A stretch of DNA of 8,318 bases from Bacteroidota bacterium (GTDB taxonomy: Bacteria; Bacteroidota; Bacteroidia; NS11-12g; UBA9320): assembly GCA_947499775.1 (NCBI GenBank), contig CANMPY010000061.1:1-8318 (forward strand), given 5' to 3'. Positions 1 through 6,183 of the stretch are shown here, piece after piece. The translations under genes and the position numbers were made by a program. The stretch's first letter is position 1. Each line of letters opens with the position of its first letter. The notes beneath the pieces were generated by a model that worked only from the letters and a program-made list of their open reading frames with translations, searched no databases and was not told where the DNA came from.

Positions 1-249
1 ATCGAGCGTTACCAAATTGGTGTCGACAGTTACAATATTTGCGATTATTTTTTTTGCATCAACAACTTGCTTTTTATTATTTTCAAAAACTTTTCGTAAG
101 GGAACAAAATCAAGTGTAAAGGATTTGCCAAAATTTATCTTTCCTTCAGGGAAAACCACAACCACCATGGCAAGTAAAAGATTTAGAAAAATCAATGCTC
201 CAAATATTTTTAAAGGAGTAACCATTGATGACAATTTAACTTTTTCCAT
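1..249 (-). CDS. Partial membrane-anchored protein, possibly N-terminus of an SGNH/GDSL-type hydrolase
   Basis: An open frame begins at ATG 249-247 and stays open for 83 codons to the left edge, so only the N-terminus is visible. It starts MEKVKLSSMVTPLK, followed by one hydrophobic segment at about residues 15-34 (IFGALIFLNLLLAMVVVVF), which fits a signal anchor or uncleaved signal peptide. The next part reads PEGKINFGKSFTLDFVPL and then a Lys-rich stretch. A hydrophobic anchor followed by F-P-x-x-x-I-x-(F/I)-G-x-x-x-T-L-x-F resembles the start of Bacteroidetes periplasmic SGNH/GDSL hydrolase-like proteins. That is from memory of the family and no catalytic block is in view. The start lies only 4 bases after the stop of the transglycosylase-like gene, indicating translational coupling and membership of the same operon. 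That the protein is real and membrane-anchored is fairly sure; its function is not. Confidence 0.7.
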   Translation of the reverse strand, partial: MEKVKLSSMVTPLKIFGALIFLNLLLAMVVVVFPEGKINFGKSFTLDFVPLRKVFENNKKQVVDAKKIIANIVTVDTNLVTLD

Positions 250-253
250 TAAA

Positions 254-1504
254 CTATTTCTTCTTTTTATATTTACTTAATTGAGATTTTGGAACATAAA
301 TTTTTAACTTCTGTCCCGGTTTAATCGTATTTGATTTAAGCCTGTTCCATTTTTTTATTTCGGTAATGGTGCAATTGTATTTTGCAGCTATTTTACCTAA
401 TCCGTCTCCTCTTTTTACCGTGTAATTTATAAGAGCCTGCCCTTTTAGGGTTTCTGTTTCAGGTTTTGGTTTTGGCTTGGGTTCTAGCTGTGTTGCAGAA
501 TCTTCGGGGTTTGATAGGGCCGAATCATTCGCATTGGTAGCGGTATCTTTTGGTTGTATCGTTTTTGGTAAATTATCGGGAATGGTAACCAAACCAGGCT
601 CTTTATCCTGAAACACATAAAGAGAATCTTCACGTAGTTTAAAATCTTTTGCTTTTGAAGCAGGAATGGTTAAGTAATATTTTTTTGGAGTATAGGGAAT
701 GATAAATTTTTTAAATATGGGGTTGTAATTTTTAAGGAATTCCTTATCAATGTCCATGATTTTTGAAATTTGATCAAAAGTGGTCCAGTTTTTAATAGAC
801 ACGGTATCAGTATGGATTGACTTGAAGGCTTGAACTGAAAATTTATGATCTCTGTAATGTGTAAATAAATAAAAACTTGCTATAAATCGAGGAATGGTTT
901 TTTGATATTCTTCGGGTAGATAGCTGTGGATTTTCCAATAGTCTAAATTTCCACCACTTTGCCTAATCGCTTTATTAATATGAAGCGGCGACGAATAGAA
1001 TGCGGCGATTGTTAAATTCCAATCTTCGTAAATTTTATAGAGGTCCTCAAAATATTTCGAAGCAGCTTCGGTTGATTTAATAGGATCGCGGCGTTCATCA
1101 ATATACGAATTGATTTTTAAACCGTATGTTTTTGCAACATGATATTTTAATTGCCAAATACCCGATCCGCCCTCAGTAGAAACTTTTCGTGCATCGAGAT
1201 TGCTAAGCGATACGGCTACAAAACGCAGTTCGATAGGAAGTCGATTTTTTTTCAAAAGTTTTTCAATATCGGGCAAAAGATATAATCCTTTGGCAAGTAA
1301 TTGATTGGTTTGGCCATTATCATTGGCCACAAATTCGTTAATATAGCGCTGAACGTATTGGTTGTATTCAACAGGAATGGTACTTTTAATTTTTATAATT
1401 CGCTTTGCAATTGAATCATAATCGTCAAATACCAAGTTAGTTTTGCTAGCAAAAAGTGTTGTATTGCTTAAGAGGAGAAGTATTAGGATTAATCTGAATT
1501 TCAA
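254..1504 (-). CDS. LysM and degenerate lytic-transglycosylase (SLT/MltD-like) protein, probably catalytically inactive
   Basis: 416 residues. Residues 1-20 form a Sec signal peptide (MKFRLILILLLLSNTTLFAS), so the protein is exported to the periplasm. An MltD-like SLT domain spans about 75-215: it has the pre-helix (KKNRLPIELRF), the G-I-W-Q block at 115-118, YGLKINSYIDERRDP at 127-141 and the (D)W-N-L-x-x-A-A-F block at 161-169. In active members the first core helix ends in (I/V)-E-S with the catalytic Glu (E. coli MltD: PIVESAF). Here the aligned stretch is AVSLSNL, with Leu100 (codon at 1207-1205, CTT) at the Glu position, and AAYN(A/S)G is AAFYSS. A degenerate LysM-like segment lies at about 240-280, a Pro/Lys/Glu linker at about 341-353 and a clear C-terminal LysM at about 360-404 (YTVKRGDGLGKIA...KPGQKLKIYV). 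The start is TTG 1504-1502: an in-frame TAA lies at 1519-1517 and no ATG precedes the signal peptide. The gene is 57 bases after gatA and 4 before the next gene. Peptidoglycan binding is likely; cleavage is doubtful. Confidence 0.9.
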   Translation of the reverse strand: MKFRLILILLLLSNTTLFASKTNLVFDDYDSIAKRIIKIKSTIPVEYNQYVQRYINEFVANDNGQTNQLLAKGLYLLPDIEKLLKKNRLPIELRFVAVSLSNLDARKVSTEGGSGIWQLKYHVAKTYGLKINSYIDERRDPIKSTEAASKYFEDLYKIYEDWNLTIAAFYSSPLHINKAIRQSGGNLDYWKIHSYLPEEYQKTIPRFIASFYLFTHYRDHKFSVQAFKSIHTDTVSIKNWTTFDQISKIMDIDKEFLKNYNPIFKKFIIPYTPKKYYLTIPASKAKDFKLREDSLYVFQDKEPGLVTIPDNLPKTIQPKDTATNANDSALSNPEDSATQLEPKPKPKPETETLKGQALINYTVKRGDGLGKIAAKYNCTITEIKKWNRLKSNTIKPGQKLKIYVPKSQLSKYKKKK

Positions 1505-1561
1505 GGATATTTGTTTTTATGTAGCGACTTAGTTGTTTTTTTTATGAGCTAAAAGTTTCGA

Positions 1562-2992
1562 TTATTTTATTAAATCCTTAAGATAATGGGCAAAATCTAA
1601 CATTTCTTTTTCTTTAAATAAATCGGTCATTACCTGAACGCCTATTGGCATTCCATTATTGTCCGTTCCAGCTGGAATACTTATCGCTGGGTTTCCAGCT
1701 AATGGGGCTTGAACAGTGAAGATATCGGCCAAATACATCGCAATAGGATCACTTATTTTGCCGCCTAAATCAAAGGCAGTAGTTGGGGTTGTAGGATTAA
1801 TTACAAAATCATAAGTGGCAAAAAGCGCCTTTGTTTTATTTGCAATTTCACGTCTTACTTTTTGAGCTTTTGAATAATAGGCATCGTAGTAATCAGAACT
1901 AAGTACAAAAGTTCCTGCCATAATTCTCCGCTTTACCTCATCGCCAAAGCCCTCGCTTCTCGATTTTTTAATAGTTGATTCTAAATCAGTGCTATTTTTA
2001 CTTCGGTATCCGTAAAGTATGCCTGAGTAACGGCTAAGGTTTGACGAAGCCTCAGCAGTAGTAATAACATAATAACAAGGAACTAAATAGTCTAATAAAT
2101 CAAAATTTACAGCTTCTACAGAATGCCCATCTGCCCTTAGTTTTTCAATTATTTCAAGGGTTTTATGTTTTACTTCGGGCTGTACCCCTTCGGCGTTAAC
2201 ATAATTTTCGAGGTAAGCTATTTTTGAGTTTGGTTTTATATTGTCAAAATTCGAATAGGAAGCCACAGGCTTGTCCGATGCGGTAGCATCTATTCCATCG
2301 TCGCCTGCAATAATTTCCATAAGTAAGCCCATGTCTTCAATACTTGAAGTAATAGGTCCTATTTGGTCGAACGAAGAGGCATATGACAATAAACCATAAC
2401 GGCTTATTCGTCCATAGGTTGGTTTTATTCCATAATTTCCGGTAAAAGCTGCAGGTTGTCGTACCGATCCTCCGGTATCAGAACCCAACGAAGCTGTGCA
2501 CATGTTTGCTTGAACAGCTACTGCTGCACCGCCCGATGATCCTCCCGAAACTTTGGTCAAATCTTGCGCATTTTTTACAGGGCCATAAGCCGAGTTTTCA
2601 TTCGATGCCCCCATTGCAAATTCATCACAATTGCATCTGCCAATTATGATAGCATCTTCGGCCAATAATCGCTCTACTACAGTGGCTGAATAAAGAGATT
2701 CAAACCCCTCTAATATTTTGCTCGATGCCGAAACTTTATGATCCTTATAACAAAGATTGTCTTTTAAACCAATAAACATTCCAGCTAAACGACCCGTTTT
2801 TTCGCCGTTTTTCATTCGCGCATCAAGGGCAGTTGCCTTGGTAATTACCTCCTCGGAATAAACTTCTAAAAAAGCATTAAGGTGCTGGTTCGATTCAATA
2901 TTTGAAAGATAAAACCGTGCCAAATCAATGCACGAATACTTGCCCGAAAGCAAATCGGGTTGAATGGTATTAAATCCTTTTGGAAAACTCAA
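1562..2992 (-). CDS. gatA: Asp-tRNA(Asn)/Glu-tRNA(Gln) amidotransferase subunit A
   Basis: 476 residues, the usual GatA length. GatA is the cytoplasmic glutaminase subunit of GatCAB, which releases ammonia from Gln to convert mischarged Glu-tRNA(Gln) and/or Asp-tRNA(Asn) into the correct amidated forms. The amidase-signature triad is intact: Lys77 in GLKDN, cis-Ser152 in GGSSGG and nucleophile Ser176 in DTGGSVRQP. The spacings (75 and 24) are the same as in fatty acid amide hydrolase. The GatA-type block DEFAMGASNENSAYGPVKN (123-141) and the following GIKPTYGRISRYGL and SFDQIGPIT argue for GatA over a general amidase. The C-terminal APLAGNPAISIPAG is also typical. The start is TTG 2992-2990: an in-frame TAA at 3019-3017 closes the frame and no ATG lies between, while the first internal Met (60) would remove conserved sequence. 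The start is 7 bases after the tatA stop, so the two are co-transcribed. gatB and gatC are not in the window; in Bacteroidetes the gat genes are often scattered. Confidence 0.95.
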   Translation of the reverse strand: MSFPKGFNTIQPDLLSGKYSCIDLARFYLSNIESNQHLNAFLEVYSEEVITKATALDARMKNGEKTGRLAGMFIGLKDNLCYKDHKVSASSKILEGFESLYSATVVERLLAEDAIIIGRCNCDEFAMGASNENSAYGPVKNAQDLTKVSGGSSGGAAVAVQANMCTASLGSDTGGSVRQPAAFTGNYGIKPTYGRISRYGLLSYASSFDQIGPITSSIEDMGLLMEIIAGDDGIDATASDKPVASYSNFDNIKPNSKIAYLENYVNAEGVQPEVKHKTLEIIEKLRADGHSVEAVNFDLLDYLVPCYYVITTAEASSNLSRYSGILYGYRSKNSTDLESTIKKSRSEGFGDEVKRRIMAGTFVLSSDYYDAYYSKAQKVRREIANKTKALFATYDFVINPTTPTTAFDLGGKISDPIAMYLADIFTVQAPLAGNPAISIPAGTDNNGMPIGVQVMTDLFKEKEMLDFAHYLKDLIK

Positions 2993-2999
2993 AGGTGAA

Positions 3000-3212
3000 T
3001 TATTTTTCGTCTTCTGTTATCTTTGGCTCTTCCATCCCCTCGCGAATTTTTTCTTTAACATCTTTTTTTGCGTTGTTAAATTCACGTATACCTGAACCTA
3101 ATCCTCTCATAAGTTCTGGAATTTTTTTACCTCCAAAAAGTAATAACACTACGATAAAAATTAGTATCCATTCAGATCCGCCGGGCATTCCAAATAAAAA
3201 TAGTGAGTTCAT
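3000..3212 (-). CDS. tatA: Sec-independent (Tat) protein translocase subunit TatA
   Basis: 70 residues, ATG start at 3212-3210. TatA multimers form the membrane-weakening or pore component that moves folded twin-arginine proteins across the inner membrane after TatC recognises them. The layout is classical: a short periplasmic N-terminus (MNSLFLFGMPGGSE), a single transmembrane helix at about 15-26 (WILIFIVVLLLF), the F-G hinge at 26-27, the amphipathic helix KKIPELMRGLGSGIREF (29-45) and a charged C-terminal tail. A Glu (14) sits just before the membrane helix, where TatA proteins commonly have a polar residue. KKIPELMRGLG is strongly conserved in TatA/TatE and rarer in TatB, and the protein is too short for TatB. 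No tatC is nearby. The gene is first in the apparent tatA-gatA-LysM operon, with a good -7 promoter box 17 bases ahead of the start. Confidence 0.95.
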   Translation of the reverse strand: MNSLFLFGMPGGSEWILIFIVVLLLFGGKKIPELMRGLGSGIREFNNAKKDVKEKIREGMEEPKITEDEK

Positions 3213-3229
3213 AATTATTTATTTTTTTG

Positions 3230-3237
3230 CAAATTTA
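3230..3237 (-). promoter_or_regulatory. Candidate Bacteroidetes -7 promoter box ahead of tatA
   Basis: On the minus strand this reads TAAATTTG, an exact match to the Bacteroidetes sigma-A -7 motif TAnnTTTG. It ends 17 bases before the tatA ATG, giving a predicted short leader of about 10-12 bases, and the spacer is A/T-rich as is usual for these bacteria. I do not see a convincing -33 TTG at the usual distance, so it rests on the -7 box and its position. It would drive tatA, gatA and the downstream cell-wall genes. Confidence 0.5.
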
Positions 3238-3349
3238 AACTTTTTCTTTAAGGAATAGGGCGAACTGTTATGCAAATAGCAATCAATTTTTTTAGCAAAA
3301 GGAAAGCGAGTCTAAGCTTATACTTTTACCGTACTTTGCAGGTAATAAA

Positions 3350-4528
3350 ATGAGTTTAAAAATAATATTAAAAGCAGGAAAAGAAAAGTCATTGAATCGG
3401 TTTCATCTTTGGGTATTTAGTGGAGCCGTTCAATATAAAGAGGGTAACTTAATAGATGGGGATATCGTGACTGTTTTAACCTCCGATAAGAAATTTATTG
3501 CACGGGGGCATTATCAAAATGGCTCAATTATGGTTCGAATTTTGACCTTTATTGATGAACCCATTGATTGTTATTTTTGGGAAAAACGCTTAAAGGAGGC
3601 CCTCGCCCTTAGGAAGATCATTGGACTGGTAGATAATAAGCTTACCAATGTGTATAGAGTTTTGCATGGCGAAGGGGATCATTGCCCTGGTTTAGTTATT
3701 GATAATTATAATAACACACTCGTTATTCAATCCCATTCAATTGGCATAGCGCGACAAGTTGAGGAAATAACAGAAGCGCTAATAAAGGTTTGGGGTAAAA
3801 ACTTGGTGGGCATATTTACAAGAGGTGACCAAACTCTTAAACAAAAGGAAAATTTAAACGTACAGAGCAAGGTGCTATACGGCAAGGTAGATGAAACAGA
3901 AGTGAGTGAAAATGGGTATAAATTTAAGGTTGATATTATTGATGGACAAAAAACAGGATTTTTTATCGATCAGCGCGACAATAGACAGTTGTTGGGAAAG
4001 TACAGCAAGGGCAAAACGGTTATGAACTTATTTGGCTATACCGGCGGATTTTCGGTTTATGCCTTAGGCGAAGGAGCTACCGAAGTGCATACTATAGATG
4101 TTTCTGCTAAAGCAATAGAGCAGGCTAATGCCAATGTACTTCTTAATTCGGTTAAGGGGAAACACGAAGGAATAGCTGTAGATGCTTTTGATTATTTTAA
4201 GCAAATGCCATTGGATTATGATATAATGGTACTCGATCCACCAGCGTTTGCAAAACATCAAGGGGCTTTGGCAAATGCACGAGAAGCGTATAGACGTTTG
4301 AATCAATTAGCCATAAGTTCTATTAAGCCAGGTGGATTAATTTTTACATTCTCCTGTTCGCAGGTTATTAGCAAAGATATTTTTAGAACCGCTGTATTTT
4401 CAGCAGCGGCCCATAGCAAACGAACCATTAGAATCGTGCATCAATTAACCCAACCGGCAGACCATCCTGTTAATCTTTTTCATCCCGAAACAGAATATTT
4501 AAAAGGGTTAGTGCTTTATGTAGAATAA
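3350..4528 (+). CDS. rlmI: 23S rRNA (cytosine-C5)-methyltransferase, RlmI family
   Basis: 392 residues, close to E. coli RlmI (396), which methylates C1962 of 23S rRNA using S-adenosylmethionine. The N-terminal PUA-type RNA-binding domain covers about 1-75 (LNRFHLWVFSGAV, then GDIVTVLTSDKKFIARGHYQ). A linking domain follows, with the diagnostic YRVLHGEGDHCPGLVIDNY at 102-120. The Rossmann methyltransferase domain has GQKTGFFIDQRDNR at 199-212, the SAM-binding motif I NLFGYTGGFSVYA at 226-238, motif IV DPPAF at 296-300 and motif VI FSCS at 334-337, whose Cys336 is the expected catalytic residue. All the key motifs are intact. The ATG start is supported by the conserved N-terminus beginning at once. 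The gene is divergent from tatA across 137 bases. A TACTTTG-like string at 3332-3338 resembles a -7 box but is one base short of the consensus, so the promoter is unclear. The exact target base is inferred from the family. Confidence 0.92.
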   Translation: MSLKIILKAGKEKSLNRFHLWVFSGAVQYKEGNLIDGDIVTVLTSDKKFIARGHYQNGSIMVRILTFIDEPIDCYFWEKRLKEALALRKIIGLVDNKLTNVYRVLHGEGDHCPGLVIDNYNNTLVIQSHSIGIARQVEEITEALIKVWGKNLVGIFTRGDQTLKQKENLNVQSKVLYGKVDETEVSENGYKFKVDIIDGQKTGFFIDQRDNRQLLGKYSKGKTVMNLFGYTGGFSVYALGEGATEVHTIDVSAKAIEQANANVLLNSVKGKHEGIAVDAFDYFKQMPLDYDIMVLDPPAFAKHQGALANAREAYRRLNQLAISSIKPGGLIFTFSCSQVISKDIFRTAVFSAAAHSKRTIRIVHQLTQPADHPVNLFHPETEYLKGLVLYVE

Positions 4529-4558
4529 GCAGTGGTAATTTTTTTTTGAATGGAAACA

Positions 4559-4592
4559 TTGCAATTAAAAAGGATAGGTTGCGTTATATTTT
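4559..4592 (+). promoter_or_regulatory. Weak candidate promoter ahead of the beta-helix lipoprotein gene
   Basis: The 100-base gap between rlmI and the lipoprotein gene holds TATATTTT at 4585-4592, matching 7 of 8 positions of TAnnTTTG (final G is T). A TTG at 4559-4561 lies 23 bases upstream, a little further than the usual Bacteroidetes -33 to -7 spacing. The region is AT-rich, so chance matches are likely. A run of nine or so T's just after the rlmI stop is not preceded by a stem I can see, so I do not call a terminator there. Confidence 0.22.
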
Positions 4593-4628
4593 GAATGACA
4601 CACAAAAGTTCATTAATAATTAGTTGAT

Positions 4629-6080
4629 TTGCACCCACAGTTGAATGCTTTAAAACCGCTATATGGTCTATTAATAATGATTTGCATTTTTGGGTGTAAA
4701 CCTGAAAAATTTACTACAAATACAGCAGATAAACTCAGTTTTAACCAAGATACTATTCTGTTTGATACCATTCTGTCGCAACTTTATAGTGGTACTCCAA
4801 AATCGGTTAATCGACAATTTGTTGTTCGAAACACACACGATAAATCTATTAAGACCACCATTTTTTTAGCCGGAGGCGATAAATCACAATTCCGAATAAA
4901 TGTAGATGGAGATGCGGGTACCTATTTTTCAGATATAGAAATAAGACCTCACGACAGTGTTTTTGTATTTGTTGAAGCGTATGCAAATCCAAATCTCGAT
5001 CAATTTGGAAAAGCATTAATCATTCGCGATTCCATCGTTTTTTTAACGAATGGCAATTTTCAAAACGTACAACTTTTGGCTTGGGGTCAAGATGCTTTCT
5101 ATCACATGAAAGATTCAATTGAAACCGATATGGTATGGGCTGACAAAACCAAACCTTACGTGGTTTATGATTATTTTTATGTTAAACCCGGTACTACATT
5201 AACCATAAAAGAAGGTGTAAAAGTATATTTTGCGCCCTATTCCACCTTATATACCGAAGGCACATTGCGCGTGTTAGGTACAGCCGCCGAGCCTGTTACA
5301 TTCGAGGGAGACCGAACTTCAGACAAATACTCCGATAAATTTTCTATTTATAAATATTTTAACCTTCCTGGTCAATGGTTTGGATTGAGATTTGGTTGGC
5401 CTTCAAAAGCAAATAGTATAAGCCATGCCCGAATTAAAAATGCTACTTATGGTGTTTTTATTGATTCCTCTTCGTTTGATGGGCAGCCAACTGTAAGTAT
5501 TTTTAATACGTCAATTCAAAATATGGCTGCACATGCTGTAAGAGGAAAACGTTCGACAGTGAAAATAGAAAATAGCATTTTAGCTAATTGTGGATCTGCG
5601 TGTTTATACACGTATAAAGGCGGAGATTATGACTTGCGGCACGTAACAATCTCAGGATATTGTGATTTTGGCGGAGGAAACGATCCTGCATTAGCAGTAA
5701 CCAATCGCTTGCGCAATGGATTTGGACAAGTAGTGGAAACCTATCCCGGACTAAAATTTAAGTTTTTAAATTCGATAGTATATGGAGAATTAACGGATGA
5801 AATAGTCATGGATATTGATGCGAGTGTAATTAGCGAATTGCCTACTGTTCTAGGGTCGATACTTAAAACTTCTAATACTTCACTTAATCAAACTGGTACC
5901 CAAAATAAAATTAATATAGATCCAAAATTTAAGTCCATAGCTAAATATAGATTCGATTTGGATACGCTTTCTTCTGCGCAGAACAATGGCATACTTTTAA
6001 CCCCTCCTATCAATTTTGATTACGGTGTAAATCCAAGAGACAGTAAGCCCGATGCTGGGGCATATGAACGCATTGAGTAA
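4629..6080 (+). CDS. Lipoprotein with Ig-like N-terminal domain and right-handed beta-helix
   Basis: 483 residues. Residues 1-22 form a lipoprotein signal peptide with hydrophobic core PLYGLLIMICIFG and lipobox I-F-G-Cys23, so the mature protein should be lipid-anchored in the cell envelope. Residues about 36-155 form a beta-rich Ig-like domain (DTILFDTILS, FVVRNTHDKSIKTTIFLAGG, FRINVDG, FSDIEIRPHDSVFVFVEA). This is a common arrangement in uncharacterised Bacteroidetes lipoproteins. From about 186 a parallel beta-helix begins (PGTTLTIKEGVKVYFAP, then GTLRVLGTAAEPVTFEGDR), with coils at about 264-279, 287-303 and 311-342 and again near 376-386. It ends in PDAGAYERIE, a typical terminus of such proteins. 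No catalytic site is recognisable. The start is TTG 4629-4631: an in-frame TAA at 4617-4619 closes the frame. ATG 4677 would leave too short a signal peptide, but TTG 4641 is a possible alternative. Roles such as surface glycan binding or polysaccharide cleavage are only guesses. Confidence 0.88.
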   Translation: MHPQLNALKPLYGLLIMICIFGCKPEKFTTNTADKLSFNQDTILFDTILSQLYSGTPKSVNRQFVVRNTHDKSIKTTIFLAGGDKSQFRINVDGDAGTYFSDIEIRPHDSVFVFVEAYANPNLDQFGKALIIRDSIVFLTNGNFQNVQLLAWGQDAFYHMKDSIETDMVWADKTKPYVVYDYFYVKPGTTLTIKEGVKVYFAPYSTLYTEGTLRVLGTAAEPVTFEGDRTSDKYSDKFSIYKYFNLPGQWFGLRFGWPSKANSISHARIKNATYGVFIDSSSFDGQPTVSIFNTSIQNMAAHAVRGKRSTVKIENSILANCGSACLYTYKGGDYDLRHVTISGYCDFGGGNDPALAVTNRLRNGFGQVVETYPGLKFKFLNSIVYGELTDEIVMDIDASVISELPTVLGSILKTSNTSLNQTGTQNKINIDPKFKSIAKYRFDLDTLSSAQNNGILLTPPINFDYGVNPRDSKPDAGAYERIE

Positions 6081-6082
6081 TA

Positions 6083-6125
6083 TTTATAATTTGGCTAAAG
6101 CCTACCTCAGCGCTATAATTATAAA
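6083..6125. repeat. AT-rich inverted repeat between convergent genes, possible bidirectional terminator
   Basis: TTTATAATT at 6083-6091 is exactly complementary to AATTATAAA at 6117-6125, a 9-bp stem around a 25-base loop that itself contains the small palindrome GGCTAAAGCC (6093-6102) and AGCGCT. The same stretch also forms a near-direct repeat, TATAATT..AAAGCC, at 6085-6102 and 6114-6129. It lies within the 103 bases separating the stop of the plus-strand lipoprotein gene from the stop of the minus-strand Gcr-family gene, the right place for a shared terminator. The stem is almost all A/T and no strong T-run follows, so terminator function is uncertain. A dispersed intergenic repeat is the alternative. 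Confidence 0.4.
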
Positions 6126-6183
6126 AGCCATTGGGGATTAATCATCAAACGTGAAGTTGCAAAACGAATAGAGCAAAAACGTC

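Noticed and set aside
17..280. Plus-strand open frame of 87 codons
   Set aside because: It is antisense to the coupled minus-strand gene at 1-249, which has a sensible signal anchor and operon spacing; the plus-strand product is low-complexity and unlike any known protein.
2980..3258. Plus-strand open frame of 92 codons over tatA
   Set aside because: It lies opposite tatA, whose identity is clear, and its product is Ser/Pro/Ile-rich with no recognisable motif.
3320..3349. -7 promoter box for rlmI (TACTTTTA and TACTTTG strings)
   Set aside because: The first differs from TAnnTTTG at the last base and the second is one base short, so neither is good enough to list as a feature in AT-rich DNA.
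4064..4306. Minus-strand open frame of 80 codons inside rlmI
   Set aside because: It overlaps the conserved methyltransferase motifs of rlmI on the other strand and has no family features.
4540..4550. T-run after rlmI as an intrinsic terminator
   Set aside because: No stem of useful length precedes the T-run.
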